A DNA stretch of 64,000 nt from Roseburia sp. AM59-24XD (GCF_003478445.1 NZ_QUET01000021.1:1-64000), one strand, 5' to 3'. Shown: positions 48,988-61,007, counted from the first letter of the stretch. A program made the numbers and translations. Notes: generated by a model from the letters alone, not told the origin.

Positions 48988-49068
48988 GTACCACGTTTGT
49001 ACTTGCACAAACGGGTGTTTTTTTATACTATATACATAGACAGATCATGCAGGGGACAGGAGGAAGCT

Positions 49069-50214
49069 ATGATTAAAATTTTTGTAACCGGCGACAACCA
49101 CTTTGGCAAAAAGTACGACAGATATCCGGAGATCCGCGACAGGCTTGTGGATAACCGTTTTGTATGCTTTGAGAAGATGGTTGAGAAGGCGGAGCAGGAG
49201 GGCTGCGATATCTTTGCAGTGACCGGAGATCTTTTCGACAATTGCAGCAGTATCCGTAAGTCGGATGTAGAAAGGGTCGTGCGTATTCTGGCGGGATTTG
49301 CAGGCAGAGTGCTGGTGCTTCCGGGCAATCACGATTATTATACCGGAGAGGAAAAGGTCTGGAAGGATTTTGATGATGCTCTGCGAACATGTGACAATAA
49401 CATTATCCGACTGGATCGGTTTGAGCCATACCCGATTGAAATTGCGGAGGAGACCGTCGTTATTTATCCGGCGTTTTGCCGGTCGAAGCATTCCCGAGAG
49501 AATAATCTGGGGTGGATCAAGAAAATGAGTGTCCCAAAAAGCGGACAGATCAACGTTGGAATGGCGCATGGTGCAATTGAGGGGGTTACACCCGATATGC
49601 AGAAAGAGTATTTTTTGATGACAGAGCCGGAGCTGCAGGCAATCCCAATGGATGTATGGTTGGTCGGACACACACATATACCGTATCCGGGTGGACTTTC
49701 AGAGGACGAAGAGATTGGCGGATACCGTATATTTAATGCGGGAACGCATGCGCAGACGGATCTGCATAATAATACCCGTGGATATGGTTTTATTATTTCT
49801 GTTGACAAGCAGGGAGACAAAGCGCAGGTGTCTGCGAAGAAATATCAGAGTGGAACGATTTTCTTTTATGATATTGCAGTGCGGGTTTCATCGGCAGAGG
49901 GGGATTCTCTGGAAGCACTTCTGCAGGAAAAGCTGGATCCGTTAGAAGCGGAGTCTGTTGTGCGTCTAACAGTCACCGGAAGCGCGGTTAGCGAGGAATA
50001 CAGCAGACGGCGGGAACTGTATAAAAAATATTGCGACAGATTTTTATCCTGGGAGCTTCAGGACGATGAACTGCACGAAGAGATTACATTAGACCGGGTG
50101 CGGGAAGAATTTGCGGAGAGCAGCTTTGCGGCTAAGCTTATGGAGGCACTTCAGGGGGATCAGACGGAACTGCAGATGGCATATGAACTGCTGCAGGAAT
50201 GCAGCCGGGAATAA
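49069..50214 (+). CDS. Metallophosphoesterase, SbcD/Mre11-like
   Basis: A 381-aa calcineurin-like phosphoesterase with all metal motifs in order: GDNHFGK (D-x-H), TGDLFDN (GD), LPGNHDYY (GNHD), MAHGAIEG and VGHTHIPYPG (GHTH). It is directly followed, 23 bases on, by an SbcC/Rad50-like ATPase, so the pair should form an Mre11-Rad50-type DNA end nuclease, a YhaM/YhaN-like version rather than classical SbcCD. Start ATG 49069 after ACAGGAGGA. Confidence 0.88.
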   Translation: MIKIFVTGDNHFGKKYDRYPEIRDRLVDNRFVCFEKMVEKAEQEGCDIFAVTGDLFDNCSSIRKSDVERVVRILAGFAGRVLVLPGNHDYYTGEEKVWKDFDDALRTCDNNIIRLDRFEPYPIEIAEETVVIYPAFCRSKHSRENNLGWIKKMSVPKSGQINVGMAHGAIEGVTPDMQKEYFLMTEPELQAIPMDVWLVGHTHIPYPGGLSEDEEIGGYRIFNAGTHAQTDLHNNTRGYGFIISVDKQGDKAQVSAKKYQSGTIFFYDIAVRVSSAEGDSLEALLQEKLDPLEAESVVRLTVTGSAVSEEYSRRRELYKKYCDRFLSWELQDDELHEEITLDRVREEFAESSFAAKLMEALQGDQTELQMAYELLQECSRE

Positions 50215-50237
50215 CCGGCGCGGCAGTAAGGAGGATT

Positions 50238-52808
50238 ATGAAACTAAAGGAAGTACAATGTGATCAGTTTGCCGGGCTGAACAGGAACGATCCGGCTTCC
50301 ACGATCAAATTTGGTGATGGTCTGAATCTGATCGTGGGTGACAATGAGCAGGGCAAAAGCACGATGGTCGATCTGATCTATTATCTTTTGTTCAAGGATG
50401 TGAAACTGGATACCAGAAGTGACAAGGAATTTATTGCCAGATATTTTCCGCAGAAAACAACGGGACGTGCGGGAGATGTGATTGATGGTGCTCTGGTCTT
50501 TGAGGACGAAGAGGGCGAATGCTGCATCCGGAAGGAATGGGAGAAAAAGGGAGGAATCTGCCGTCTGACTTTGCCGGATGGAACGCTCATCAGGGATCCG
50601 GATGCGTTAAAACAATATCTTCGGGATACGCTTCCCTATCAGGAAGGAATTTACGGGGAAATTGTTTTCGCTTCCCAGAAGAGACAGTTAAATTGCGTGA
50701 AGAGCATTATGGAAGGCTTAAACCGCGACAAGGCGACAAAGGATAAGCTGCAGCAGACGAGGGAAACGTTGCTTTCGGTATTAAACCGTGCTGCCTTGGA
50801 GACCGGTGGCGTTGCATTGGATGAACTGGAAAAGCAGATTGAACAGAGACTTACACAATATAATGCCCATTGGAATGACCGGATGGAGCTGCCGGAGGGT
50901 GGCGTGAAAAGAGGTATCCATAACAAATGGAAGAAAGAAGTCGGACTCATCCTGCAGGCGTATTATGAGATGGAGGAGGTTCGCGGAAAGCTGCGGAAGG
51001 CAGAGGCGGACGAGGAAACCTGCGAGGAGATCACCGACCGGATCCGTAGCCTGGAGAAGGAAAAGGAGCTGCGGACAGCGGAGAAGGAGGAATTTTCCGG
51101 TGTTCGCACAGCACTTAAGACGCGCCGTATTTTATTAGAGAAGCTGACGGATCAGACGGAGCGTATCCGGGAAATGGAGAAGGTTTTACAGGAATGGCCC
51201 AAGCTTTCCAGACAGATCGCACAGGCACAAGCCTTGAAGGAACAGAGAAATCAGGTTACACTCCTGCGGCAGTATGAGCAGGCGGACCGGATCCGTATCA
51301 ACCGGGAGGCTGCAGCAGACAGGCTGCAGCAGATGATGCCGGTAACGCAGGAAGACATTGATACATACCGGAAGGCACAACGTCGAAAAGCCGGTCTGGA
51401 AGGGGAAATGTCCGGTCTTAGTCTTGTTGCAAGGATTCAGATGGAGAAAGATATGCCGGTGCATGTTTCGCAGCTTGCTTCCGGAGAGGAACTGGCGGCG
51501 GATGGTAATGAATTTCAGATCAATGCTGCCGTGGAGATTGATATCCCGGATGTCATGAAAATGCAGCTCCTTCCACAGGATGTGGATGTCGATGTCCTTC
51601 GGGAAGAGATCAAAGCGTGTGATGTGGTTATGAATCACATCATGGATCAGTATAAGACGGATTCCTGCGATAAGCTGGAGGAGATGAAAACATCATATCA
51701 GCAGTGTCAGTTCGAAATGGAACGATTGGATGCACAGTGGAATCAGATCCTTGACGGTGCCGACTGGGAAAACCTGAAAGCAGCCGGAGAAGCAGCACGG
51801 CAAAAGTACAGCTTGGAAACGACCGGAGAAATGCGGCAGAGTGAGCACAGCTTGGAGACAGCCGGCGAGGAGACGGCACATGAATACAGTCCGGAGACAG
51901 CGGCGTATACAGTCAGCCCGGAAACAGAGGAACAACTTCCGAACCGCTCTCTTGATCCGGACGAGATTGACGACAGGATTCGCGCTCTGTGCGGCGCAGG
52001 CGTTTCGCCGGAGGAATATCTTGGCGGAAGAAAGGCAAAGCAAAGTGCCTGTGAAGACAAATATCATTCTATTGAGGAATTAAAGAAACAAAAAGAAACG
52101 CTGGAACAGGAGCTCGGACAGACACAGAAAGAAGCAGACGAAGCGAATCAGATTCCGGATAAATATAAGAGGATCCCTGATCCGGATCGCTACCTGACAG
52201 AGCTGAATGAAGAGGTGAAAGAACTCGAGGAGGATATCCGCCGGAGTAATGCCCGGAAGAACGAACTCAGCCGGAGTATGGATGAGGTGGCAGCGGAGGA
52301 ATACGCGGAGTTGTTAGAAGAGAAGGTACAGAACTATGAAAAGACAAGAAAAGCATACCGGCACTGGAAGCACATTTCTGAGGTTTTTCAGGAACTGAAG
52401 GAGCAGAGCAGTGACAATCCGGTGCAGGATATTGAGGATCACTTCCGTAAGTATCTGGCAGAAATATCACAGGATGCCCTGGATGCCTCCATGGACGAGA
52501 GGATGGAGGTTGATCTGGCAAGCGGAACACGCCGTCTGACATATGATACACTTTCAGATGGAACAAAGGATACGATCGCGCTGGCATTCCGGCTGGCGAT
52601 GTTAGAGCATCTGTTCCCGGAGGGCAACGGTCTGGCGGTGTTTGACGATCCGTTTACGGACATGGATCCGGGGCGTGTACGACAGGCGTGCAGGCTGGTG
52701 CAGAAGTTTGCCGAAAGGAATCAGGTCATCTTCACAACCTGTGATAATAAATACGAAGAAATCTTTGGAAACGGCCCAGTGAATGTGGTTCATATCGGTG
52801 CGGACTAA
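50238..52808 (+). CDS. SbcC/Rad50-like coiled-coil ATPase
   Basis: An 856-aa SMC-like ATPase that should gate the partner nuclease. The N-terminal head has Walker A LIVGDNEQGKSTMVDLIY. The ends of the coiled coil surround residues ~250-740. The C-terminal head has the signature LSDGTKDTIALAFRLAML, Walker B LAVFDDPFTDMD and an H-loop-like FTTCDNKYEE, with the usual His apparently replaced. No CxxC zinc hook is seen; instead a repeat-like insert (SLETTGE, SLETAGE, SPETAA, SPETEE at about 51810-51920) lies mid-coil. Start ATG 50238 after AAGGAGG. Confidence 0.85.
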   Translation: MKLKEVQCDQFAGLNRNDPASTIKFGDGLNLIVGDNEQGKSTMVDLIYYLLFKDVKLDTRSDKEFIARYFPQKTTGRAGDVIDGALVFEDEEGECCIRKEWEKKGGICRLTLPDGTLIRDPDALKQYLRDTLPYQEGIYGEIVFASQKRQLNCVKSIMEGLNRDKATKDKLQQTRETLLSVLNRAALETGGVALDELEKQIEQRLTQYNAHWNDRMELPEGGVKRGIHNKWKKEVGLILQAYYEMEEVRGKLRKAEADEETCEEITDRIRSLEKEKELRTAEKEEFSGVRTALKTRRILLEKLTDQTERIREMEKVLQEWPKLSRQIAQAQALKEQRNQVTLLRQYEQADRIRINREAAADRLQQMMPVTQEDIDTYRKAQRRKAGLEGEMSGLSLVARIQMEKDMPVHVSQLASGEELAADGNEFQINAAVEIDIPDVMKMQLLPQDVDVDVLREEIKACDVVMNHIMDQYKTDSCDKLEEMKTSYQQCQFEMERLDAQWNQILDGADWENLKAAGEAARQKYSLETTGEMRQSEHSLETAGEETAHEYSPETAAYTVSPETEEQLPNRSLDPDEIDDRIRALCGAGVSPEEYLGGRKAKQSACEDKYHSIEELKKQKETLEQELGQTQKEADEANQIPDKYKRIPDPDRYLTELNEEVKELEEDIRRSNARKNELSRSMDEVAAEEYAELLEEKVQNYEKTRKAYRHWKHISEVFQELKEQSSDNPVQDIEDHFRKYLAEISQDALDASMDERMEVDLASGTRRLTYDTLSDGTKDTIALAFRLAMLEHLFPEGNGLAVFDDPFTDMDPGRVRQACRLVQKFAERNQVIFTTCDNKYEEIFGNGPVNVVHIGAD

Positions 52809-52816
52809 ATCATTTA

Positions 52817-52844
52817 AGAATCCCCAAAACAGGGGATTCTTTTG
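52817..52844 (+). terminator. Terminator after the SbcC-like gene
   Basis: AGAATCCCC and GGGGATTCT pair perfectly around AAAACA, followed by TTTT. Confidence 0.8.
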
Positions 52845-52946
52845 CTTTAATAAATGTAAAAGCTTGATTGACGCGATTATATAAATTTGTTATCATAAAG
52901 ATGGTAATTCAGGATGGATCGTCCGAACGGACAGAAGGGAGATTAC

Positions 52947-55900
52947 ATGAAAAAGAATTTTGGGAAACAAATGAAAAGACGCTGTCTGAGCCTTGCTCTG
53001 GTATCAGCACTTGTCATCTGTACACCGGCGGCAGATACGCTTGGTTCCAGTGGAATTCTTCCACAGATCGTACAGAAAGCAAAGGCTGCATCCGGTCAGA
53101 TCAATGACAATCAGAAGTTAAACAGTGACATTATTGCAGATGCAGCATTGTTAGCATATCTGAGAGACAAGACAGGCAAGGGTGACGCAGCAACTGTAAA
53201 GGATCTGCGAAGCGCAAATCTAAGGAACATCACAGTCCCGGCGGAGGTACATGACCTGACAGGACTCGGATATGCTCTGAGTATGACGACACTGGACCTG
53301 AGCCTGTGTAAAGCAGTTGAGATCAACGAGGATGAGTTTAACGGATGTACGGCATTGACACAGGTAAAGCTTCCGGCGTCAGTGACAAGGATTGACAAGA
53401 ACGCCTTCAACGGTTGTACATCCCTTGAGACAATTGATCTGTCTCAGGTCGATTATTTTGGAGATTCCGCATTCGGTGGCTGCTCCAAGCTTACCAACGA
53501 GTCTGTTGGAAGCATGAAGTCTACCGTAAAGGAAATGGGAACAGCAGTGTTCAGTGGATGTAAGGTGATCACAGAGGCGAAGGTTCCGATTATCACCGGC
53601 GAGAATGCACATATGGTGCCGGCACAGATGTTCAATAACTGTGAGATGTTAGAGAATGTTATTTTCTGTGACGACAAGATCACAGGTATTCTCGATCAGG
53701 CATTTGCGGCGACAGGAGCATTGACCTTCGGCACGGACAAGAGTAATAAGCTTCCGTCAACCATCGAGTCGGTTGGCCAGGGTGCGTTTTCAGCCAGCAA
53801 GATCACATCGATCGACCTGAAGCAGACGAAGATGACCTGGATCAGCAAGAATACATTTATGAACAGCCAGCTGGCGGAGGTAACGCTTCCGGATAAGCTG
53901 ACAGATATCCGTGAGGAGGCATTTGAGAGCTCCCGTATCGAGGAGATCGTTATGCCGAACACGGTGGAGAAGATCGGAGAGGCTTCCTTCCGTTATGCAG
54001 GTAATCTGCTTCGTGTAAAGCTTTCTGTAAATATTACAGAGATTCCGCGCTATGCATTCCAGATGGCAGGCTCCCAGCAGTTTACCGGAGACATCGATAA
54101 CATCACCAACTGGGATGACCTGATCGACGGCATTGAAGGCATGAAAGTAACCTACAATGGCAATGCATCCGACAGCAAACTGGAGAAGATCGGTGTCAGT
54201 GCCTTTAATGCCAGCACGATCTGCAACGAGGACTTTTTAAAGGATCTGACAAAACTTGATTCGATTGGAGAATTTGCGTTCTCTTATACGGATTTCAAGA
54301 AGCTGACGATCCCGGCAAGCGTTACAACGCTTGGAGAATCCTCTTTTGCGGGAATGTATGAGATGAAGTCGGTTGTCTTTGCGAAGGGAAGTAAAGTTAC
54401 GGAGTTCCCGAAGGAGCTGTTCGGAAGCAGCAAGACAGCAACCGACAAGAAGACATACGCGGATCTGGTACTGGAATCCGTACAGCTTCCGGATGGTCTT
54501 GAAAGTATTGGTGAAGACTGCTTCGGTAATTGCTGGTCTTTGGAGACGATCGGTTATTCCGGTAAAATGATCGAAGGTGAGCTTCATTTCCCGGAGACGC
54601 TCAAAACCATCGAAAAGAAAGCATTTGAGAACTCCGGATTTTATGAAATTACGAAATACGATGAGGACGGCGTTGGGTACGCAGCAAAATATTGTGTCCC
54701 TGTTTACCCGGGCGGTTATCGTGCCGTATATATTCCGGATTCCGTCACAACGATCGGTGATGGTGCATTCCAGAACTGTCGTATGATGGAAGAGATCTAT
54801 TTCGGCGACGGTCTGACAGAGCTGCCGGCAGATGTATGTGCCGGCGCAGGCTCTTATCCATATAAGGAGAATACGACCAGCAAGGTAAGTGAAAAAGATT
54901 GCCTTGTGACACCGACACCGGTTCCATCCGGAGAGAACGGAGAACTCGGAAAGACAACATACAACCCGATCACCTTCGTCGGTCTTAAAACCGTAAAGCT
55001 TCCGAAGAATGTCAAGACAATTGGCAACAATGCATTTAAAGAGTGTTATGCATTAGAGGGCTTCTATGATCCCGATGCCAATGCAGTGACCGGCGACTTT
55101 ACCGGTGCACTGGAAGAGATCGGTAACAACGCATTTTTGTCCTGCAAGAGTCTGGAAGATGTTATTTTACCATCCTCTCTTGTAAAGATCGGTGATTACG
55201 CATTCGCACAGACCTCACAGGATGTCAGCAGCAGTGTTACTTCGTTAAGTACAAGAAGAAGCGTATCGTTCTACACGCAGTATACGGGACTTGGCAATGT
55301 CGATTTCCGGTTTGCGGAGAATCTGGAATCCATCGGAAGGGGAGCATTCCAGCGTTCCAATATTTCACAGATTGATTTCCGTTCTGAGAAGCTTGAGGAG
55401 ATTCCGGCAAGCGTCTGCGAGGACTGTTACAATCTGGAGCGCATTTCCATTCCGGATACGGTTAAGAAGATCAGTCAGAATGCATTCCGCAATACATATA
55501 AGTTAGACAGCGTGACCGTGCCGCTCTCTTCTGAGTGGTCTGATCAGCTCTTCTCCGGTGTGGCAGGTTATGCGAAGCAGAAGGTAACTGTGATTGCCAA
55601 TCCGGTTACCAAGGAGAAGAATATTTACCATCAGCAGGAGAACGCCGTTGATTTTAACTGCGTTAAGAATTTCCGTGACATGTCGATCACGGTAACCGAT
55701 GAGCTGAAGGACAAAAACGATGAGACAGGTGACCTGTTAAATAACGATTCCAACGAGTTTGTTACCGTAAGAAAGGAAGACGACAGCTCCGGAAGATATC
55801 AGGCGATCAGCATGTACGGAAAGAAGCAGGGTGACGCGAAAGTGCGTGTCTCCGGTACAATTCGCCTCGAGGGAGATATCCACAGCGAGAACAACACCAC

Positions 55901-57589
55901 AGCGCTCAATGATGCACGTCTGGTGCTGCAGGTTTCACAGCTTTACAATATCCATGTGGCACAGAATCCGATCAGTGTGCTGACACTCTCCGCAGAGCGT
56001 CTTGCACAGGAAGCTAAGGAGAATGTGATCTATCTGGAGTACGGTTCTAAGAATGCGGTTGACTTAAAGGCATCCTACATGGGTGAGGACAGCAGCGAGG
56101 AGACAACGGACAGCGTAACCTGGATCGTTGACAATGCATCTGTTGCTACGATTGACGGAACACCGATTCCGGCGCAGACAACCACACCTGAGGGGGAGAA
56201 GATGGGAATGTCTACCATTAAGCTTCTTCACAGGCACTTGGCGATACAAAGGTAGTTGCAAAGAGCAGCTCCGAGAAGTCGGCAGAGTGTAAGATCCGTG
56301 TCCGGCTTGCTCTGGATCGTATCTCTTTATCCAGAAGAAATGTCGGCATTGATGTCAACAAAGAATTTACACTTTCTGTTGATGAGAATAATTACAGCAA
56401 AGATAATGCAAAGCTGCTCGAACAAAATCCGGGCTGTCAGGATGTATATCGTTTCTCCTCAAGCAATGAGGATGTTGTAACAATTGATCCGATCACAGGT
56501 AAAGCAAAATCTGTGGCAGAAGGAGAAGCAACGATCAAGGCAGTCAGTCTTGTCAGCGGCAGAAGCGACAGCTGTACCGTGAAGGTGCAGGGGGGATATG
56601 TCTCACCGGCAGAGTCCGTGAAGCTTTCAGAAAAGGAACTGACTATTAATGTCGGAGAACAGGCAAGCCTGACCGCAACCGTATTGCCGGAGGATGCCGT
56701 TCAGAGCGTGGAGTGGTCAAGCAGCGATGACAAGATCGCAACCGTAGCCGGCGGAGTTGTAACCGGTAAACAGGACGGTACAGTGACAATCAAGGCAAAG
56801 GCAGAAAATGGTGTTTCTGCAACCTGTAAAGTTAAGGTAAAGGTTCCTGTTGCATCCGTGACACTGAATAAGACAGAGCTTTTCCTTGAGGTTGGAGGTT
56901 CTGAGTCCTTAAAGGCTGAGGTGCTTCCGAAGGAAGCAACCGACAAGAAGATCACCTGGACGACCAGCGATGAAAATATTGCAACGGTAAGCAGCTCCGG
57001 TAACGTCAAAGGTGTTAAAGTGGGAAGTGCAACGATTACAGCAACGGCGGACGGTAAGAGTGTGACATGCACTGTTAAGGTTGGTGCGGTCGCTGAATCG
57101 GTTGTGATTTCTGCACCACAGAAAAAGGTTGCCGTAGGTGGAACGGTGACACTGACAGCGAGCGTGACTCCGTCCGATGCAAATCAGGCGATCGAATGGA
57201 AGTCCAGTGATGAGAAGATTGCTACCGTTGTTAATGGCGTTGTAACCGGTGTAAAGATCGGTGTCTGCAACATTACGGCAAAGGCATCCGGAAGCTCCAA
57301 AGAAGCAGTCTGCAAGGTTATCGTAACGGCACCGAAGGTGAAGCTTACGAAGGTAAAGAACGTCAAGAAGAAATCCATCCAGATCAAGTGGAAGAAGATT
57401 GCTGATGTGGCAGGCTATCAGGTTTCCTATGGCAAAAAGAAAAAGCTGACCACCGCCAACAGCATCAAGATTAAGAAACTAAAGAAAAAGAAGAAGTATG
57501 CGGTAAAAGTAAGAGCTTACACCGTTGTCGATGGAAAGAATGTATACGGCAAATGGAGTAAGGTAAAGAAGGTAAAAATTAAAAAATAA
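52947..57589 (+). pseudogene. Large BspA-like leucine-rich-repeat surface protein with Ig-like domains, single-base frameshift
   Basis: A ~1547-aa secreted protein. It opens with a signal peptide (KQMKRRCLSLALVSALVICT). Residues ~80-870 are many BspA-type LRR_5 repeats (LPASVTRIDKNAFNGCTSLE and kin). A linker and at least three bacterial Ig-like (Big_2) domains follow (VKLSEKELTINVGEQ, VTLNKTELFLEVGGS, ISAPQKKVAVGGT). A lysine-rich fibronectin-like end (VKKKSIQIKWKKIADVAGYQ) replaces any sortase motif. The frame breaks at about 56222: after GMSTIKL the next frame continues with ALGDTKVVAK. One base is missing (AAGCTTTCTTC read as AAGCTTCTTC). Probably an adhesin or host-binding protein. Confidence 0.88.
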
Positions 57590-57659
57590 TGGGAAATAAA
57601 TTGAAATTTCTACCAATTTAGGGTTGCAATTTGTCTCAGTTTGGGTATACTAATAATTA

Positions 57660-57698
57660 GTAATGCGACCTAGTGATATATTAGATATCATGCATTAC
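57660..57698. other. Interrupted hairpin in the gap before metK
   Basis: GTAATGC (57660-57666) pairs with GCATTAC (57692-57698), and inside it TGATAT (57674-57679) pairs with ATATCA (57685-57690). A 7-base internal loop is on one side. No T run follows, so it is not a terminator. Function unknown. Confidence 0.4.
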
Positions 57699-57728
57699 GA
57701 TTCCCCCCTCTGAGAATAAAATGTCAGT

Positions 57729-57767
57729 AAAGAGCTGTTTTCTGTGAATGCAGAAAACAGCTCTTTT
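57729..57767 (+). terminator. Terminator of the LRR gene
   Basis: AAAGAGCTGTTTTCTG pairs with CAGAAAACAGCTCTTTT around a 6-base loop. The 513-base gap to metK holds this, the hairpin before it, a promoter and the riboswitch. Confidence 0.88.
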
Positions 57768-57849
57768 ACCGTTATCCGGGAAATGCTCCTCCGTTCCATG
57801 AAAAATTGCCATCAAGGGGGATTTACAGAATGATCCGGTAAAATACTGC

Positions 57850-57878
57850 TTGACGAATGCGTATAGTGCGTGTATGAT
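57850..57878 (+). promoter_or_regulatory. metK promoter
   Basis: TTGACG, a 17-base spacer and TATGAT, 27 bases before the riboswitch. Confidence 0.65.
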
Positions 57879-57904
57879 AGATAAGGTTAGTTAAATAAGT
57901 AGAA

Positions 57905-58041
57905 CTCTTATTAAGAGTGGTGGAGAGTGAGGCTCTGTGAAACCACGGCAACCCCATATGTGGAAGGTGCCAATCTGAGCGAGCAATCGAACAATAAGAG
58001 GAGTTGAGTGAATCAAGTCCATCTTTTTGATGGATTTTTTT
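57905..58041 (+). promoter_or_regulatory. SAM-I (S-box) riboswitch with terminator, upstream of metK
   Basis: The aptamer (57905-57999) starts with CTCTTATT pairing with AATAAGAG at its end (P1). It contains the S-box core AAGAGTGGTGGAG, the GTGAAACCACGGCAACC segment and GGTGCCAATCTGAGC. The terminator (58018-58041) is TCCATC-TTTTT-GATGGA plus seven Ts. High SAM should stabilise P1 and stop transcription before metK, which makes SAM: a feedback loop. Confidence 0.92.
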
Positions 58042-58102
58042 ACTTTATAAAACTTTGTTATTACAGTAGTCAGGAAACATTGATAAGTTTAGGAGGTACA
58101 AG

Positions 58103-59290
58103 ATGGAGAAACGTTTATTTACGTCTGAATCAGTAACCGAGGGACATCCGGATAAAATATGTGACAATATTTCTGACGGAATTTTAGATGCGCTGATGGA
58201 GCAGGATCCAATGAGCCGTGTGGCTTGTGAGACCGCTATCACAACAGATTATGTGCTGATCATGGGAGAGATCACCACGAAGGCAAAGGTTGATTACGAG
58301 AAGATTGCCAGAGAGACGATCCGTGAGATCGGTTATGATGCTGATGAGAAGGGCTTTAACTGTGATACTTGCCGCGTGAAGGTGCTGCTCGATTCACAGT
58401 CGCCGGATATCGCAATGGGTGTCGACAAGGCACTTGAGGCAAGAGAAAACGATATGTCCGATGAGCAGCTCGAGGCGATCGGTGCGGGAGATCAGGGAAT
58501 GATGTTCGGTTACGCAACCGATGAGACCCCGGAGCTGATGCCATATGCGATTTCACTTGCACACAAGCTGACCAAGCAGCTTACCGGCGTGCGCAAGGAC
58601 GGCACACTGCCTTATCTTCGTGCAGACGGCAAGAGTCAGGTGACCATAGAATATGATGAGAACGACAAGCCGGTTCATGTCAATGCGGTTGTCATTTCCA
58701 CACAGCATGCAGAGGAGATTTCTCAGGAGCAGATTCATGAGGACATCAAGAAATATGTGATCGACCCGATTGTTCCGGCAGAGCTGATCGATGAGACAAC
58801 CAAGGTTTTTATCAATCCGACCGGACGTTTCGTTATCGGTGGACCAAACGGAGACAGCGGACTCACCGGACGTAAGATTATCGTAGACACCTACGGTGGA
58901 TATGCGCGTCACGGCGGCGGAGCATTTTCCGGTAAGGATTGTACAAAGGTAGACCGTTCTGCAGCCTACGCCGCAAGATATGTTGCCAAGAATATCGTGG
59001 CAGCGGGACTTGCAAAGCGCTGTGAGATCCAGCTTTCCTATGCGATTGGTGTCGCACAGCCGACATCTGTTATGGTAGACACCTTTGGAACCGGTAAATT
59101 AGACGATCAGAAGCTGGTTGAGATCATCCGCGAAAAATTCGATCTTCGTCCGGCTGGTATCATTAAAATGCTGGATCTGCGCCGTCCGATCTATAAGCAG
59201 ACCGCTGCTTACGGACACTTCGGAAGAAACGAACTCAACCTCCCATGGGAGCAGACAGACAAAGCAGAGGAACTTCGCAGCTATCTGTAA
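58103..59290 (+). CDS. metK: S-adenosylmethionine synthetase
   Basis: Makes SAM from methionine and ATP. Signatures: [17 protein letters not shown] at the N-terminus, [15 protein letters not shown] (the ATP-loop hexapeptide region) and [19 protein letters not shown] (P-loop-like). Length is 395 aa, normal. ATG 58103 follows AGGAGG. It is controlled by the SAM-I riboswitch directly upstream; the next gene, RNase Y, starts 94 bases later. Confidence 0.97.
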   Translation: MEKRLFTSESVTEGHPDKICDNISDGILDALMEQDPMSRVACETAITTDYVLIMGEITTKAKVDYEKIARETIREIGYDADEKGFNCDTCRVKVLLDSQSPDIAMGVDKALEARENDMSDEQLEAIGAGDQGMMFGYATDETPELMPYAISLAHKLTKQLTGVRKDGTLPYLRADGKSQVTIEYDENDKPVHVNAVVISTQHAEEISQEQIHEDIKKYVIDPIVPAELIDETTKVFINPTGRFVIGGPNGDSGLTGRKIIVDTYGGYARHGGGAFSGKDCTKVDRSAAYAARYVAKNIVAAGLAKRCEIQLSYAIGVAQPTSVMVDTFGTGKLDDQKLVEIIREKFDLRPAGIIKMLDLRRPIYKQTAAYGHFGRNELNLPWEQTDKAEELRSYL

Positions 59291-59384
59291 TCTGCTTGAC
59301 ATATTGTCTCAAAAAGTATAAAATTAAATCGTTGTATTGTGCTTAAAATATACAACGAAATCATATAAGGAGGTGTCCTTTTCG

Positions 59385-60950
59385 ATGTCACCGGTAGCAT
59401 ATATTATTATTGCTATTGTTGTTCTATTGGTTGGGATTATCGTTACCGCGCTTGTCACAAAAAAGGTGGCTGTAGACAGTTACATTAAGTCAGAGGAGCA
59501 GCAGCTTGGTTCTGCACAGGACAGAGCGAAGCAGATTGTTGATGAAGCTCTGAAGAATGCAGAGACTACAAAGCGCGAAGCATTGCTTGAGGCGAAGGAG
59601 GAAGCGATCAAGACAAAGAATGAAATTGAGCGCGAATCCAAGGAACGCCGTGCAGAACTTCAGCGATATGAAGAACGAGTATTGTCGAAAGAGGAATCTC
59701 TGGATAAAAAATCAGGACAGCTGGAAAGAAAAGAGGCAGCCCTTAACAAAAAGGATGCAAGTCTTGATGCCCTCAAGGAAGAGTTAGAGCATGCAAAGGA
59801 AGAGAATCTGCATAAGCTTGAGGAAATTTCCGGCTTAACTTCTGAACAAGCGAAAGAATATCTTTTAAAATCTGTTGAAGAAGAAGTAAAACATGAAACA
59901 GCAGTTCTTGTAAAAGAACTGGATCGTAAGGCGAAGGAAGAAGCGGACAAGAGAGCAAAGGATTATGTAGTCAATGCTATTCAGCGGTGTGCGGCTGATC
60001 ATGCAGCAGAGACCACGATATCAGTTGTCCAGTTGCCGAACGATGAAATGAAGGGACGGATCATCGGACGTGAGGGACGTAATATCCGTACTCTTGAGCA
60101 GCTTACAGGTGTTGATCTGATCATTGATGACACACCGGAGGCAGTTATCATATCTGCATTCGACGGAGTAAGACGTGAGGTAGCACGTGTTGCTTTGGAG
60201 AAGCTTATAGTAGATGGTCGAATTCATCCTGCACGGATTGAGGAAACAGTCATTAAGGCTCAGAAGGAAGTTGAGTCAATGATCCGCGAGGAAGGTGAGG
60301 CTGCGACACTTGAGGTGGGTGTTCACGGCATTGATCCGGAGTTGATCCGTTTATTAGGACGAATGAAGTTCAGAACCAGTTATGGACAGAATGCGTTAAA
60401 GCATTCGATCGAGGTGGCGCATTTATCCGGTCTGCTTGCGGCAGAGCTTGGTGAGAATGTCCGTATTGCAAAGAGAGCTGGTTTGTTACATGATATAGGT
60501 AAGGCAGTTGATCAGGAGATTGAGGGAACGCATATCCAGATCGGTGCAGACCTGTGTCGCAAGTATAAAGAATCAAAGGTTGTTATCAATGCCGTGGAAG
60601 CACACCATGGTGATGTAGAGCCGGAGTCAATTATCGCATGCATCGTTCAGGCTGCAGATGCTATTTCTGCGGGCAGACCGGGAGCACGCCGTGAGACTTT
60701 GGAGACCTACACAAACAGATTAAAACAGTTAGAGGATATTTCGAATAGCTATGAAGGCGTAGAGAAATCATATGCCATTCAGGCTGGACGTGAGGTGCGG
60801 GTTATGGTCGTACCGAGTCAGGTAAGTGACGATGATATGGTACTTATGGCGCGGGATATTTCCAAGCGGATAGAGTCTGAATTAAAGTATCCGGGTCAGA
60901 TTATGGTTAATGTGATTCGGGAATCCAGAGTTACCGATTATGCAAAGTAG
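59385..60950 (+). CDS. rny: Ribonuclease Y
   Basis: Membrane-anchored endoribonuclease that initiates mRNA decay in Firmicutes, including S-box leader RNAs in B. subtilis. It has one N-terminal helix ([20 protein letters not shown]), a long coiled coil to about residue 195 and a KH domain ([19 protein letters not shown]). The HD domain has [24 protein letters not shown] and [10 protein letters not shown]. The start at 59385 has AAGGAGGTG 8 bases upstream; the longer 59337 frame reads through the site. 521 aa. Confidence 0.96.
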   Translation: MSPVAYIIIAIVVLLVGIIVTALVTKKVAVDSYIKSEEQQLGSAQDRAKQIVDEALKNAETTKREALLEAKEEAIKTKNEIERESKERRAELQRYEERVLSKEESLDKKSGQLERKEAALNKKDASLDALKEELEHAKEENLHKLEEISGLTSEQAKEYLLKSVEEEVKHETAVLVKELDRKAKEEADKRAKDYVVNAIQRCAADHAAETTISVVQLPNDEMKGRIIGREGRNIRTLEQLTGVDLIIDDTPEAVIISAFDGVRREVARVALEKLIVDGRIHPARIEETVIKAQKEVESMIREEGEAATLEVGVHGIDPELIRLLGRMKFRTSYGQNALKHSIEVAHLSGLLAAELGENVRIAKRAGLLHDIGKAVDQEIEGTHIQIGADLCRKYKESKVVINAVEAHHGDVEPESIIACIVQAADAISAGRPGARRETLETYTNRLKQLEDISNSYEGVEKSYAIQAGREVRVMVVPSQVSDDDMVLMARDISKRIESELKYPGQIMVNVIRESRVTDYAK

Positions 60951-60976
60951 ACACAACAATATCTAGAATTAGAAAT

Positions 60977-61007
60977 CGTCACGGATTAATTTCCGTGACG
61001 TTTTTTT
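60977..61007 (+). terminator. Terminator after rny
   Basis: CGTCACGGA pairs perfectly with TCCGTGACG around TTAATT, then seven Ts. Confidence 0.88.
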
